Positions 39,788-50,228 of a stretch of DNA of 64,000 nucleotides are shown here, in pieces (positions within the stretch are counted from its first letter, which is position 1; the number at the start of each line of letters is the position of its first letter). Under the pieces are notes generated by a model. It was not told the origin of the DNA, ran no database searches, and saw only the letters and a list, made by a program, of their open reading frames with translations. The position numbers and the translations under genes were made by a program. This stretch comes from Agarivorans sp. TSD2052 (lineage in GTDB: Bacteria; Pseudomonadota; Gammaproteobacteria; Enterobacterales; Celerinatantimonadaceae): assembly GCF_023238625.1 (NCBI RefSeq), contig NZ_CP096670.1, positions 4,236,001 through 4,300,000 on the forward strand, read 5' to 3'.

Positions 39788-41501
39788 TATTGCCTGGGCT
39801 GAGTGGTTAATAGAAGACTGCGTACGCCACGGTATTGAGCACTTTTGCATTGCACCGGGCTCTCGCTCAACCCCCTTAACGTTAGCGGTGGCCAATCACC
39901 CCAAGTGCATTAGCCATTGCCACTTTGACGAGCGAGGCTTAGGCTTTTTTGCTTTAGGTGTGGCCAAAGCAAAGGCACAAACTGTGGCGCTAATCACCAC
40001 CTCTGGCACCGCGGTGGCTAACTTATATCCAGCGGTCATAGAGGCTAAGCAAAGCGCCGTTCCGCTGCTGGTTCTTAGCGCAGACCGCCCCCATGAATTA
40101 ATTGCGGTAGGCGCTAACCAAGCGATAGAGCAGTTGGGTATTTTTGCTAACTATCCGGTATATCAAGCGCAACTGGCCGAACCCAGCTTAAGTCTCTCAC
40201 CACGAAGCATGCTAACAGAGCTTGGCCATGCCTTAGCGGTGCAGCAACAGACTACCGGTCCGGTGCACTTAAATTGCCCCTACCGTGAACCGTTTTACCC
40301 TGAACAGGCGCAACAAGATCTTCGCCAGCAAGCGAATGAACTCGCGCCTTGGCTCGCAGGATCGCAGCCTTACTATCAACAACTCAGCGCTGAGCCGCTA
40401 GCGCCCCCTGCCAGTGATTGGCATCAACTAAAGATTGAGAGCAAAGTACTGGTCGTGATCGGCCAACAAGCAAGAGAACAAAGCCAAGCCATTATCGCTT
40501 GGGCTCAACAGGCTGGCTGGCCAGTAGTAGCCGATTGTCAAAGCCACTGGCAACAAAGTGACACTCGCAAGGGAATTATTAGCCAAGCAGAATTGTTACT
40601 CGCCAATCAGCACTTTGCACAGCACGCTGACGCCGAATTGATTATTCAGTTTGGCGGTAAATTAGTCTCTAAACGCCTAAACCAATGGCTAGCGGCATCA
40701 AACGCAAGGCATTACTTGATTGATACGCTACCACAGCGAATAAATTCCGCTCACAGAGCACAACAACGTTGGCAGTGCCAAGCCAAGTCATGGTTAGCCG
40801 CTCATCCGGTAACAAGTGGCTTATCCAATGCCCACTACTTAGAGTTATGGCAAGCTGCCCAGCAACAACTAGCGCCTGTGATTAATCGCGCTCTAGTCGA
40901 TTATTCTGAGCTAGCAATATGTCAGCAAATATCTCGATTACAAGCAGATAATACCGCGCTATTTATGGGGAATAGTATGATAGTGCGTATGTTTGAGTTG
41001 CTTGGGCAAGACTGTAAAGCCAAACACTACTTTAGCAACCGTGGAGCCTCTGGGATTGATGGCCTACTCGCTACCAGTAGCGGAATTAACCAAGCGCTGC
41101 ACACATCCACTACCTTGGTGATTGGCGATACCTCTCTTCTACATGATTTAAACTCTTTAGCCTTAGCCAGTCGCTGTCAGTCTAATTTAATCATCGTGCT
41201 ATTTAATAACCAAGGTGGAGAGATCTTCAAGCTGCTTCCCGCGCTTGCTGAGCCAAATAAGCACCACCAATTGGCCAATGACTATTACCAGCTCCCTCAT
41301 AACACTCAGTTTGCAGCGGCGGCTAACACCTTTAACTTACCTTATCTTAAAGTCGCTAACATCGAGCAGTTTGTCCAAGCCTTTAAACACTCCCAACAGC
41401 AACCAGGTGCCAGTTTAATTGAGGTAAGTTTTACCTCTGGGGATGCCAGCACCCGCTATAAAAATTTAATCATAGAGGTGAGCTCTAAAGATGCACTTTA
41501 G
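39756..41501 (+). CDS. menD: SEPHCHC synthase MenD
   Basis: A thiamine diphosphate enzyme of about 581 residues that adds 2-oxoglutarate to isochorismate. CIAPGSRSTPLTLAVANHP near the N-terminus, HFDERGLGFFALGVAKA next, and SNRGASGIDGLLATSSGIN with VLFNNQGGEIFKLLP in the C-terminal part are family signatures. The start is uncertain: ATG at 39756 inside menF, or TTG at 39771 with GAGGA 8 bases upstream, which gives the usual MenD N-terminal length. Confidence 0.92.
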   Translation: MRTRCLKKNINIAWAEWLIEDCVRHGIEHFCIAPGSRSTPLTLAVANHPKCISHCHFDERGLGFFALGVAKAKAQTVALITTSGTAVANLYPAVIEAKQSAVPLLVLSADRPHELIAVGANQAIEQLGIFANYPVYQAQLAEPSLSLSPRSMLTELGHALAVQQQTTGPVHLNCPYREPFYPEQAQQDLRQQANELAPWLAGSQPYYQQLSAEPLAPPASDWHQLKIESKVLVVIGQQAREQSQAIIAWAQQAGWPVVADCQSHWQQSDTRKGIISQAELLLANQHFAQHADAELIIQFGGKLVSKRLNQWLAASNARHYLIDTLPQRINSAHRAQQRWQCQAKSWLAAHPVTSGLSNAHYLELWQAAQQQLAPVINRALVDYSELAICQQISRLQADNTALFMGNSMIVRMFELLGQDCKAKHYFSNRGASGIDGLLATSSGINQALHTSTTLVIGDTSLLHDLNSLALASRCQSNLIIVLFNNQGGEIFKLLPALAEPNKHHQLANDYYQLPHNTQFAAAANTFNLPYLKVANIEQFVQAFKHSQQQPGASLIEVSFTSGDASTRYKNLIIEVSSKDAL

Positions 41502-42276
41502 TGTTTATGGCCAACACCAACTTCCTTGCTTGGTATTACTGCACGGCTTTTTGGGCAGCGGTAGTGACTGGCGCGCAGTCATCGCAGCGCTAAGCCAGCA
41601 CTATTACTGTGTCACTATAGATATTCCCGGACATGGAATGAGCGCCCAACAACGCTTAAAACCACGAGCCGCTTTTAAAGACTTTAGTCATCAACTAAGT
41701 GCCTGCCTTAAAAGGTTAAAAGTCACGCACTATAGCTTGCTCGGCTACAGCTTAGGCGGCCGCCTAGCCCTGCATCACGCCTTGTTAGCCCCAAAAGGTT
41801 TGCAACAGTTGATTATTGAGTCAGCACATACCGGGTTAAGCGATGACCAAGAGCGAAAGCAACGCTTAGACCACGATAAAAAGTGGGCTGAACGCTGGTT
41901 AACAGAACCCTTGGAGAAACTGTTAGACGATTGGTACCAACAAGGCATATTTGCCAATTTGTCCAGCGAGCAGCGCCAGCAACTAATAACCAAGCGTAGC
42001 CAGCAAGATCGACAAGGCATCGCAGCCACCCAAGTGGCATGTAGTGTCGGTTTACAGGCTGATCTCGCTCAACAACTGGGTCGACTGAAAATGCCACTAG
42101 ATTTTATTGGCGGTAGCCTAGACAATAAGTACCAAGGCTTAGCTAAACAGCTATCGCAAAACACGCCTAGCCTGCGTTGGCACAGCATTAACAACGCCGG
42201 GCACAACTGCCACTTTGAACAACCGACACTGTTTCTTCAGCAACTGTCCCAGTGTCTTAAAAACCATAGAGAATAG
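41491..42276 (+). CDS. menH: SHCHC synthase MenH
   Basis: A 261-residue alpha/beta hydrolase fold enzyme. [14 protein letters not shown] is near residues 14-27, the nucleophile Ser87 in [15 protein letters not shown], and the catalytic histidine in [12 protein letters not shown] near the C-terminus. It removes pyruvate from SEPHCHC to give SHCHC. It overlaps menD by 11 bases and is followed after one base by menB, so all are translationally linked. Confidence 0.9.
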   Translation: MHFSVYGQHQLPCLVLLHGFLGSGSDWRAVIAALSQHYYCVTIDIPGHGMSAQQRLKPRAAFKDFSHQLSACLKRLKVTHYSLLGYSLGGRLALHHALLAPKGLQQLIIESAHTGLSDDQERKQRLDHDKKWAERWLTEPLEKLLDDWYQQGIFANLSSEQRQQLITKRSQQDRQGIAATQVACSVGLQADLAQQLGRLKMPLDFIGGSLDNKYQGLAKQLSQNTPSLRWHSINNAGHNCHFEQPTLFLQQLSQCLKNHRE

Positions 42277-42277
42277 A

Positions 42278-43123
42278 ATGACTAAGATTGATAACTCCGC
42301 TGTAAATTGGTTGAATGCCGACAATGGATACAGCGATATCCGCTACCACAAGTCACGCTGCGGCATCGCCAAAATTACCATTAATCGCCCTCAAGTACGC
42401 AATGCTTTTACCCCCTTAACGGTACAAGAAATGATGCACGCCTTACACGATGCGCGAATTGACCCAGAGATTGGCGTCATCATTTTAACCGGTGAAGGTG
42501 AGCTAGCATTCTGTTCGGGTGGCGATCAGTCAGTACGTGGAGATTACGGCGGTTACAAAGACGATCAGGGCACCCATCACCTCAATGTGCTAGATTTCCA
42601 ACGGCAAATTCGCACTTGTCCGAAACCGGTGGTTGCCATGGTAGCGGGATACGCAGTGGGCGGCGGTCATGTATTGCATATGATGTGTGATTTAACCATT
42701 GCCGCCGACAATGCTAAATTTGGCCAAACAGGGCCCAAAGTGGGTTCATTTGATGGCGGCTGGGGTGCCAGCTACATGGCGCGTATCGTCGGCCAGAAGA
42801 AAGCCCGTGAAATTTGGTTCTTGTGTCGCATGTACGACGCCCAAGAGGCCTTAGACATGGGCTTAGTAAACACCGTAGTGCCCTACGCCGAACTGGAAAA
42901 AGAAACCGTGCAATGGTGCAGAGAAATGCTTCAGAACAGCCCAATGGCACTGCGCTGCTTAAAGGCAGCGCTCAATGCTGACTGCGATGGCCAAGCAGGC
43001 TTACAAGAGCTTGCTGGGAATGCCACTATGCTATTCTATATGACAGAAGAAGGTCAGGAAGGGCGTAATGCCTTTAATGAAAAGCGGCCGCCAGAATTTA
43101 GTAAATTTAAGCGGAACCCTTAA
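42278..43123 (+). CDS. menB: Naphthoate synthase (DHNA-CoA synthase) MenB
   Basis: A 281-residue crotonase-fold enzyme (E. coli MenB is 285). Family motifs include [11 protein letters not shown] near residues 80-90, [21 protein letters not shown] and [22 protein letters not shown], and the ending FKRNP is typical of MenB. It closes the second ring of the naphthoquinone. An upstream in-frame extension to 42215 lies in menH and was rejected. Confidence 0.95.
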   Translation: MTKIDNSAVNWLNADNGYSDIRYHKSRCGIAKITINRPQVRNAFTPLTVQEMMHALHDARIDPEIGVIILTGEGELAFCSGGDQSVRGDYGGYKDDQGTHHLNVLDFQRQIRTCPKPVVAMVAGYAVGGGHVLHMMCDLTIAADNAKFGQTGPKVGSFDGGWGASYMARIVGQKKAREIWFLCRMYDAQEALDMGLVNTVVPYAELEKETVQWCREMLQNSPMALRCLKAALNADCDGQAGLQELAGNATMLFYMTEEGQEGRNAFNEKRPPEFSKFKRNP

Positions 43124-43223
43124 TTAACAAAAGAATCAATTGATCATATTGAGCTTCCGATGATAGATTGAGAGGGGTAAGCATATGGCTTACTCCCATT
43201 CTAAAATGTAGAGGATTAAAGGC

Positions 43224-44144
43224 ATGTTATGTCACTGGAAAAGTGCCACGCTAAGCCGTTATAGCCAAGCGTTAACCAAACCCTTGCAGCTTGGGCCTCT
43301 ACAAATAAGCCATCGACAAGGCTTATACCTAGACATTCAATTTAGCGATGGTCGAATTGGTCGGGGAGAAATTGCCCCCCTGCCTGGCTTTAGTGATGAG
43401 AATTTAGCCCAAGCAGAGCAACAAATCATCGACTGTTTGCAAGGACATACCCAACGCAAACTGTATCCCAGTGTGGCCTTTGGTCTAGATTGTGCGATGG
43501 CAGGCCTACCACCTGAATCGCCAATTCAAGTGGCTTACCCCCTATTAACGGGTGATTTAACTGACTGCCAGCAAGTACTTAACAAAGGTCATATTACGCT
43601 GGCCAAACTCAAAGTGGCTCGGCACTCTCCGAAACACGACATCCAGCTGATTCAACAATTACAACAACAATACCCCTCACTCACCTTGCGCTTAGATGCC
43701 AATCAAGGGTGGATTTGGAACCAAGCTGTTTTTGTTTTAGAAAGTATCGATTTAAGCCGAATTGAATACGTTGAAGAGCCACTAAACAACAGTCAACAAT
43801 GCGCTATGCTAGCTGCCCGCACTCAAGTAGGTATCGCATTAGACGAAACCTTGCAAGATAGCACTTATCGCTACCACTACTTTGAAGGTTTACGCTGTTT
43901 AGTCATCAAGCCCAGTTTAGTCGGATCTTGGCATCGCACCATTAATCTGATTGAACAAGCCAGCGCTGATAAGGTTAAGTGCGTATTAAGCTCAGCCTGC
44001 GAAACAGAAACAGGGCTGGCTTGGATCCAAACCCTAGCCAAACAATACACTCCTGATGAAGCGCCAGGCTTAGACACTTTTAAAGCCTTTGCTGACACCC
44101 CCCGCGAGATAGAACTCATTCAAGAGTTTACACATAGCCGTTAA
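43224..44144 (+). CDS. menC: o-Succinylbenzoate synthase MenC
   Basis: A 306-residue enolase-superfamily enzyme. The catalytic Lys pair is in LAKLKVAR (Lys128, Lys130), LRLDANQGWIW near residue 152 carries a metal ligand, and YVEEPLNN and ALDETLQD the next two. It dehydrates SHCHC to o-succinylbenzoate. It is 100 bases after menB. The next expected gene, menE, does not follow. Confidence 0.92.
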   Translation: MLCHWKSATLSRYSQALTKPLQLGPLQISHRQGLYLDIQFSDGRIGRGEIAPLPGFSDENLAQAEQQIIDCLQGHTQRKLYPSVAFGLDCAMAGLPPESPIQVAYPLLTGDLTDCQQVLNKGHITLAKLKVARHSPKHDIQLIQQLQQQYPSLTLRLDANQGWIWNQAVFVLESIDLSRIEYVEEPLNNSQQCAMLAARTQVGIALDETLQDSTYRYHYFEGLRCLVIKPSLVGSWHRTINLIEQASADKVKCVLSSACETETGLAWIQTLAKQYTPDEAPGLDTFKAFADTPREIELIQEFTHSR

Positions 44145-44550
44145 GCACCACCAGTCACCCGCTAAAGTTCGGTTAATAGAAGGGAGATTGCTGATAACTA
44201 CCTGGTGGCATTTTTTACTAACAATCAGAAAGTTAAACACAAACACTTGAACTAACACCGGCTACCGCCATGCTTTTTTGTCGCCAAAAAATAAGCCACT
44301 CAAGCAAAACTGTGACTCAACTATAGTGCCAATGCGTAATAAGCACGCCCCACAGGAAAACGTTTTCTTGAGGTGTGTCACAAAGTGTTACTTTATGTGA
44401 ATAAACATCATGCCTGAACAAAAAAGCATCATTGGCGATTATTTTTCATACGCCTAGTCTGGATGCTGAGGAATGGTTATTGGGATGACCTCTTCACCCT
44501 ACATTTAGCTAAAACAAAATAAAACAAGCTATAAAGCAAGGAGCAAAAAT
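44145..44550. other. Intergenic region upstream of xylF
   Basis: 406 bases with no ORF, between menC and xylF. CTTGA-GGTGTG-TCACA at 44367-44382 matches the CRP consensus at 8 of 10 positions. A TTATTTTTC element near 44440 resembles the candidate xyl operators. The menE gene that often follows menC is absent. Confidence 0.5.
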
Positions 44551-45543
44551 ATGAAAAAACTGATCACTCTACTGTGTACAGTGGTATTGGCGATGTCTGC
44601 CCCAGTATTTGCGAAAACTGTAAAAATTGGCCTAGCAATAGACGACCTTCGTTTAGAGCGCTGGCAAAAAGACCGCGACTTTTTTGTTGAGAAAGCAGAA
44701 GCTCTCGGCGCCAAAGTATTTGTTCAATCATCAAACAGTAATGAAACCGCCCAGATATCGCAGATAGAGAACATGATTTCTCGCGGTGTGGATGTCTTAG
44801 TTATCATTCCTTACAATGGTAAAGTACTGTCAAACGTAATTGCTGAAGCCAAGTCAGAAGGCATTCAAGTATTGGCCTATGATCGTTTAATCAACAACGC
44901 TGACATCGACTTCTACCTATCTTTTGATAATGAAAAAGTCGGTGAACTACAAGCTGAAGCACTGATTAAGCATAAAGCAGACGGTAACTTCTTCTTAATG
45001 GGTGGGTCTCCGGTAGATAACAATGCCAAATTGTTCCGCCAAGGCCAAATGAACGTATTACAACCGCTGATTGATAAAGGCGACATTAAAGTTGTTGGTG
45101 ATCAATGGGTAGATGGTTGGTTAGCTGAAAATGCCCTTAAGATTATGGAAAATGCGCTCACTGCCAATGACAATAATATCGACGTAGTAGTGGCCTCAAA
45201 TGACTCGACGGCGGGAGGTGCAATTCAAGCGTTGGACGCTCAAGGTCTTGCAGGTAAAGTGTTCATTTCAGGTCAAGATGCCGATTTAGCCGCAAGTCGC
45301 CGAGTTGTTGCAGGCACCCAAACCATGACTATCTACAAACCGATTAAATTATTGGCTACCACCGCGGCAGAACTCGCCGTTCAAATGGCCAATGGTGAAA
45401 TGCCAGAGTCTAACTCTAGCTTAAACAACGGCACCAAAGATGTTCCTTCATACTTACTCACACCAATCCCAGTAGATAAAAGCAATATTGACGCGACCGT
45501 CATCGCTGATGGCTTCCACGCTAAATCGGATGTTTACCAATAA
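44551..45543 (+). CDS. xylF: D-xylose-binding periplasmic protein XylF
   Basis: A 330-residue exported protein (E. coli XylF is 330). The signal peptide is MKKLITLLCTVVLAMSAPVFA. The body (KIGLAIDDLRLERWQKDRDF, VDVLVIIPYNGKVLSNVIAEA, YDRLINNADIDFYLSFDN, GGSPVDNNAKLFRQGQM) follows XylF closely. It delivers xylose to XylG-XylH. A hairpin after the stop separates it from xylG, which would allow more XylF than transporter. Confidence 0.96.
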   Translation: MKKLITLLCTVVLAMSAPVFAKTVKIGLAIDDLRLERWQKDRDFFVEKAEALGAKVFVQSSNSNETAQISQIENMISRGVDVLVIIPYNGKVLSNVIAEAKSEGIQVLAYDRLINNADIDFYLSFDNEKVGELQAEALIKHKADGNFFLMGGSPVDNNAKLFRQGQMNVLQPLIDKGDIKVVGDQWVDGWLAENALKIMENALTANDNNIDVVVASNDSTAGGAIQALDAQGLAGKVFISGQDADLAASRRVVAGTQTMTIYKPIKLLATTAAELAVQMANGEMPESNSSLNNGTKDVPSYLLTPIPVDKSNIDATVIADGFHAKSDVYQ

Positions 45544-45566
45544 ACATTTTTTCACTTAGCAGTTAG

Positions 45567-45593
45567 AAAGGGTGGGCACTACCCGCCCTTTTT
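45567..45593 (+). terminator. Attenuator hairpin between xylF and xylG
   Basis: AAAGGGTGGG and CCCGCCCTTT pair across 5 bases, with one G-T pair, followed by a T run and the xylG ribosome site. Partial termination here would raise the ratio of binding protein to transporter. Confidence 0.65.
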
Positions 45594-45606
45594 ATTAGGA
45601 GCAATG

Positions 45607-47130
45607 ATGAGTCAAACTAGCTTATTGGTGATGTCGAACATCGTCAAAAAATTCTCCGGAGTGATTGCCTTAAATGGGGTTAACTTTGATTTAGAGCGCG
45701 GCGAAGTCGTATCACTTTGCGGCGAAAATGGCTCGGGTAAATCCACCTTAATGAAGGTGCTTACCGGTGTGCACCCTTATGGCAGTTATGAAGGTCAAAT
45801 TCAATACAAAGGCGCTCCGCTTACGTCTTCCTCCACCAGAGATAGCGAAGCCAAGGGCATTGCAATCATCCACCAAGAGCTCACTCTAGTCAAAGAGCTG
45901 TCGATACTAGAAAACATTTTTCTTGGTGCTGAGATCTGCAGTTATGGTGTGCTGGATCACAGCGCGATGTTTAAACAAACCGAAGCCTTACTGCAACGGG
46001 TCAAACTAGACGTGTCACCCGATACGCCGATTCGCGAATTAGGGGTTGGCCAACAACAATTAGTTGAAATAGCCAAAGCCTTATCTAAAAATGCCGAAAT
46101 ATTGGTTTTGGATGAGCCTAGCGCCCCTCTCACGGAATCTGAAACTCGCGTTTTACTGGATATCGTTAAACAGCTACGTAACGAAGGGGTTAGCTGTGTT
46201 TATATCTCGCATAAGCTGACCGAAGTAAAAGAGATCTCTGATCGTATTTGCATTATTCGCGATGGCGAACATATTGGTACACAAGACGCTAAACACATGA
46301 GTACCGATGACATTATTAGCATGATGGTCGGTCGAGAACTTAAGCAACTGTTTCCACGTGAAGAGCATCCCATTGGCGATGTTATTTTAAAGGTAGGTCC
46401 CGTAAATGCGCAATTAAGCAAAACCGCCAACTTAAAGCAAGTTGATAGCGTTAGCTTTAGTCTACGTAAAGGCGAGATTCTGGGAGTCGCTGGTTTAGTT
46501 GGCTCTGGCCGAACGGAGTTAATGCAATGCTTATTTGGTTCCTACGAAGGTATTTACCAATGCCCAGTAGAACTAAACGGCAACCCCATAAAAATTCGCC
46601 ATAATCGCGACGCGCTCGCTCATGGTATCGCCATGGTGCCAGAAGATCGTAAACGGCATGGCATCATACCGATAATGGGGGTAGGTCAAAACATTACCTT
46701 GGCAGGTTTAAATATGTTTGCAGGGCTGGCTCAAACCGTAGATGAATCCGCGGAACAAGCTGCCATCGATGAGTCTATTTTACGGCTAAAAGTAAAAACA
46801 GCCTCCCCTGAACTTGCCATAAAAAGCCTCAGTGGCGGCAATCAGCAAAAAGCGATTTTAGCCAAATTTCTATTACTGAAACCACGAATTCTGATCCTCG
46901 ACGAGCCCACCCGAGGAATAGATGTTGGCGCCAAATATGAAATTTATAAGTTGATGTATCAACTGGTTAAACAGGGCATTAGCATCATCATGGTATCTTC
47001 AGAACTTCCCGAAGTATTAGGAATTAGTGATCGAGTTCTAGTGATGCATGAAGGGAAATTAAAGGGTCTATTAGACAATCAGAACCTAAGCCAAGAAATG
47101 GTGATGGACTGTGCGCTGGCCGAGGAGTAA
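45607..47130 (+). CDS. xylG: Xylose ABC transporter ATPase XylG
   Basis: A 507-residue protein with two ABC cassettes, as in sugar importers of the XylG/RbsA type (E. coli XylG is 513). The first Walker A is [14 protein letters not shown] near residue 40; the second cassette has [12 protein letters not shown] and signature [15 protein letters not shown]. The start at 45607 has AGGAG 5 bases upstream; ATG at 45604 is also possible. It lies 4 bases before xylH. Confidence 0.95.
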   Translation: MSQTSLLVMSNIVKKFSGVIALNGVNFDLERGEVVSLCGENGSGKSTLMKVLTGVHPYGSYEGQIQYKGAPLTSSSTRDSEAKGIAIIHQELTLVKELSILENIFLGAEICSYGVLDHSAMFKQTEALLQRVKLDVSPDTPIRELGVGQQQLVEIAKALSKNAEILVLDEPSAPLTESETRVLLDIVKQLRNEGVSCVYISHKLTEVKEISDRICIIRDGEHIGTQDAKHMSTDDIISMMVGRELKQLFPREEHPIGDVILKVGPVNAQLSKTANLKQVDSVSFSLRKGEILGVAGLVGSGRTELMQCLFGSYEGIYQCPVELNGNPIKIRHNRDALAHGIAMVPEDRKRHGIIPIMGVGQNITLAGLNMFAGLAQTVDESAEQAAIDESILRLKVKTASPELAIKSLSGGNQQKAILAKFLLLKPRILILDEPTRGIDVGAKYEIYKLMYQLVKQGISIIMVSSELPEVLGISDRVLVMHEGKLKGLLDNQNLSQEMVMDCALAEE

Positions 47131-47134
47131 CAAC

Positions 47135-48313
47135 ATGTCTAGTCAAGAAACCACCATCAGTAATACTGCCACCAAAGGAAGCCTGATGGACAATATTAAA
47201 AAAATGAAGCTACAGGTATTAGTTATGTTTGCGGCAATTGCCGTCATTATGCTGTTTTTCTACTTTGCCACTGACGGTAGCTATCTCACTCCGCGTAATA
47301 TATCTAACTTACTGCGCCAAACCGCAATTACAGGCATATTGGCGATTGGCATGGTGTTTGTAATCATCTCCGCTGAAATTGATTTATCGGTAGGCTCAAT
47401 GATGGGTTTATTAGGCGGAGCGGCGGCTATCATGGATGTTTGGTGGCAATTACCACTGCCATTAACCATTGTTCTTACCTTGATAGCGGGCTTTTTATTA
47501 GGCCTATGGAACGGTTGGTGGATAGCTTATCGTAAGGTGCCTTCTTTCATTGTCACCTTAGCGGGCTTATTGGCATTTAGAGGCATATTGATTGGGATTA
47601 CCGGTGGCAGCACCGTAGCGCCCACCACTCCAGAGATGTCGATCATTGGTCAAAGTTACTTACCTGATATGTTTTCCATGATTACAACGGTGGGAGCCTT
47701 GGCTGTATTTTTTGCCTGGCAAGGTAAACTCCGTAAGAACCGCACTTCTCATCAGCTAAGTAATACGCCGGTGACTGGCGATATTTTCAAGTTTGGTCTA
47801 ATTGCTATCTTTGCGCTTGGCACGGTATTACTACTGAATGATTACCGTGGCGTACCCACTCCGGTATTACTACTGGTGGTATTGATGTTTATCGCCGCTT
47901 TCATGGCGAAGAAAACCGCTTTTGGTCGGCGCATTTATGCCATCGGCGGTAACTTAGAAGCCAGTCGTTTATCGGGTATCAATGTTGAACGAACAAAGCT
48001 AAGTGTATTTGCGATTAACGGCTTGCTAGTGGGTGTTGCCGCCCTTATCTTAGCATCACGCCTAGGAGCGGGTTCCCCCTCTGCAGGTAACATCGCGGAG
48101 TTAGATGCTATTGCAGCCTGTGTGATTGGTGGCACCAGTTTAGCAGGTGGCGTAGGCACGGTGTTTGGAGCAGTAATAGGGGCCTTTATCATGGCCAGTT
48201 TAGACAATGGCATGAGCATGATGGATGTTCCCACCTACTGGCAGTCAATCATCAAAGGGAGCATCTTGCTACTGGCAGTATGGATGGACGTAGCCAGTAA
48301 AAAACGCGCCTAG
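47135..48313 (+). CDS. xylH: Xylose ABC transporter permease XylH
   Basis: A 392-residue membrane protein (E. coli XylH is 393). About ten hydrophobic helices, with the family motif [18 protein letters not shown] near residues 75-95 and [26 protein letters not shown] later, as in RbsC/XylH permeases. GAGGAGTAACAAC precedes its ATG; the ORF could start earlier but without such a site. A 14-bp hairpin follows. Confidence 0.95.
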   Translation: MSSQETTISNTATKGSLMDNIKKMKLQVLVMFAAIAVIMLFFYFATDGSYLTPRNISNLLRQTAITGILAIGMVFVIISAEIDLSVGSMMGLLGGAAAIMDVWWQLPLPLTIVLTLIAGFLLGLWNGWWIAYRKVPSFIVTLAGLLAFRGILIGITGGSTVAPTTPEMSIIGQSYLPDMFSMITTVGALAVFFAWQGKLRKNRTSHQLSNTPVTGDIFKFGLIAIFALGTVLLLNDYRGVPTPVLLLVVLMFIAAFMAKKTAFGRRIYAIGGNLEASRLSGINVERTKLSVFAINGLLVGVAALILASRLGAGSPSAGNIAELDAIAACVIGGTSLAGGVGTVFGAVIGAFIMASLDNGMSMMDVPTYWQSIIKGSILLLAVWMDVASKKRA

Positions 48314-48316
48314 AAG

Positions 48317-48354
48317 CTTAAGGGTAAAGCGGTTGAGGCTGCTTTACCCTTAAG
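48317..48354 (+). terminator. Hairpin after xylH
   Basis: CTTAAGGGTAAAGC and its exact complement GCTTTACCCTTAAG form a 14-bp stem around a 10-base loop, starting 3 bases after the stop. No T run follows. Confidence 0.6.
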
Positions 48355-48466
48355 GGTTGCCAATAGATACCGATGTCACCGAAATTGCAGATCCCGCTTA
48401 GTAAATCCCACCCCACAGCCACTTTTAGACATATCATTTCGCCAATACTGCTTACTCAACCGAGAG

Positions 48467-48482
48467 TGTGTGCTCTATCACA
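48467..48482. promoter_or_regulatory. CRP-like site upstream of the alginate lyase
   Basis: TGTGT-GCTCTA-TCACA matches the CRP consensus TGTGA-N6-TCACA at 9 of 10 positions, 110 bases before the start codon. It is the best CRP match I found here. Confidence 0.55.
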
Positions 48483-48591
48483 CTACCATTGACTAATGAG
48501 CTACAGTATCTATTTTTCTAAGCAGATCACAATTTGTAATACAATACTATAGTAACTTATTTGCATTAACTAAGACTCAGGAAAAGATAGA

Positions 48592-49632
48592 ATGAAAAAA
48601 ATCCACCTTAGCTTGCTAGCCTTCAGTGTATTAACGGGTTCCGCTTACGCTACAAGCCCTTCAATGCAAGATCTTACCGCCAAGCTTGACCCCAAGGCAG
48701 CACCCGCAGAGAATTTTGATCTATCAAATTGGAAAATCACCCTACCTGAGCTCACTAAAGAAGGCTCCCGTAAAGGTAAAGCCTTAGAAATCGACAAGCA
48801 TCGCTTAGCAGACACCAAAACGCCGTATATCCACCCTGAGTGGTTCTATACCAATGAACAAACCGGTGCTTTAGTATTCGTGTCACCTAATGAAGCCCCT
48901 ACCACACCTAACAGTAAAAATACCCGCAGCGAATTACGCGCGATGCTGGCTGAGCATTATGGTGAACCGAAGAATAACTTTGTGGTGGCTTCTCACCCAG
49001 AGGCAAAAGAATATGGTGCCATTGGCGGTCAATTAAAAGCCACCTTGTCGGTTGACCAAGTCAGTACCAGCGGCAACCCTAAAAAAAATGGGGCTTATGC
49101 TGTCGTCATTGGTCAAATTCATGGGTCAAAAAACGAACCTTTAAAGATATCTTATCGAAAGCTGCCTGAGCATGAGTACGGTTCATTAAGTTGGAACTAC
49201 GAGCTAAATCCGACTAAAGAGCTGCAGAATGCCAAAGATGAAAATGGTAAAAAACTGCGTAAAGACATTCGTCATGATGTTTTTGGTAAACACAATCTAC
49301 GCCAAGGTGCTGCAGACCCCAAAGATGGCATCAAGCTAGGTGAAGTCTTCGCTTATGAGGTGAATGTTAAAGGCGATATCATGCACCTCACCTTCATCAA
49401 AAACCCAGGTACTGCTGAGGAATTAAGTAAAACCTATGATATTGACCTTACCAAGGGCAACTATCAAGGGCACGACGTTGACTTAGGTTATGGGCAGGAC
49501 TGGATGTATTTTAAAGCTGGCGCTTATAATCAATGTAACACCAAAAAGAGTAGCTCAAACTGTGAATGGCGCGGAATGGAAGCAGGTGATTACACTCAAG
49601 CTAGCTTCTATCAATTAGAGCTTAACCAATAA
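48592..49632 (+). CDS. Secreted alginate lyase, polysaccharide lyase family 7
   Basis: A 346-residue exported enzyme: signal peptide MKKIHLSLLAFSVLTGSAYA, then a single PL7 domain with the three catalytic motifs RSELR (residues 112-116), QIH (175-177) and YFKAGAYNQ (306-314). It cuts alginate by beta-elimination. In PL7 enzymes QIH rather than QVH goes with preference for guluronate-containing blocks, so that is the predicted substrate. There is no carbohydrate-binding module. It lies 278 bases after xylH as its own unit, with a CRP-like site upstream and a strong terminator after. Confidence 0.95.
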   Translation: MKKIHLSLLAFSVLTGSAYATSPSMQDLTAKLDPKAAPAENFDLSNWKITLPELTKEGSRKGKALEIDKHRLADTKTPYIHPEWFYTNEQTGALVFVSPNEAPTTPNSKNTRSELRAMLAEHYGEPKNNFVVASHPEAKEYGAIGGQLKATLSVDQVSTSGNPKKNGAYAVVIGQIHGSKNEPLKISYRKLPEHEYGSLSWNYELNPTKELQNAKDENGKKLRKDIRHDVFGKHNLRQGAADPKDGIKLGEVFAYEVNVKGDIMHLTFIKNPGTAEELSKTYDIDLTKGNYQGHDVDLGYGQDWMYFKAGAYNQCNTKKSSSNCEWRGMEAGDYTQASFYQLELNQ

Positions 49633-49703
49633 TCCAAGCTCGTCGCCTTACTATACGCGATGTAAGCCCCGCGTGGTGAGTCAGCAATGCACTAAAACTT
49701 ACT

Positions 49704-49732
49704 AAGCCAGAACCTAGGTTCTGGCTTTTTTT
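49704..49732 (+). terminator. Terminator after the alginate lyase
   Basis: AAGCCAGAACC-TA-GGTTCTGGCTT is a perfect 11-bp stem followed by TTTTT. Confidence 0.85.
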
Positions 49733-49800
49733 ATTAAAATATTAACTAGGCTTAACGATTACCTCAATAAACTCTGCCCAAGAGAAGCTAAGATAGTCAG

Positions 49801-50228
49801 ATGACTATGCATAGCGCTACTCCTCACGGTGACTATCAACTATATTTGCGTGATAATCTATTAATAGCCAGCGCTCAAGGGCCTTGCCCCCCTCTGCCAT
49901 AATTTTTGTCGTGACTTCATACAACTCGGTAAATCATTACGCCAGCCCTGGGCACACATGGTATTACTGAACAATAGGAACTAGCGGTACCTGAAGTGGA
50001 ACAAGAGATTTGCCAATTACAGCAATGGTGTATTAAAAAAGGCATGAGCCATGTGGCTCAGGTATTCAGCTTTTCACCGCTGAAGGCATTTCAACTGCAG
50101 CGCATGCTCCCTGAAGAACAACGTTACCAGAAAGGAGGTGGCTTCAGCGGCTGAGCCAACAAGGATTTATCAGCGCCACTTCGATTATGTCGCCTGAACC
50201 AATCTATAAGGACTTTTCAAAAGCGTAA
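49801..50228 (+). pseudogene. Frameshifted remnant of an unidentified small protein gene
   Basis: Four consecutive reading segments in changing frames read as one protein: MTMHSATPHGDYQLYLRDNL and on to TAA at 49900; FCRDFIQLGKSLRQPWAHMV (49904-49984); ELAVPEVEQEICQLQQW to EEQRYQKG (49978-50154); and WLQRLSQQGFISATSIM to a stop at 50226. The pieces have the order and spacing of one protein of about 140 residues, with amphipathic helix-like ends, of a type seen beside signalling genes in marine bacteria. It needs at least three frameshifts, so it is not functional. I do not recognise the family. Its tail overlaps the end of the convergent cyclase gene. Confidence 0.7.

Noticed and set aside
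48314-48591. Alginate lyase as last gene of the xylFGH operon
   Set aside because: A 14-bp hairpin follows xylH and a CRP-like site precedes the lyase, so a separate unit is more likely.
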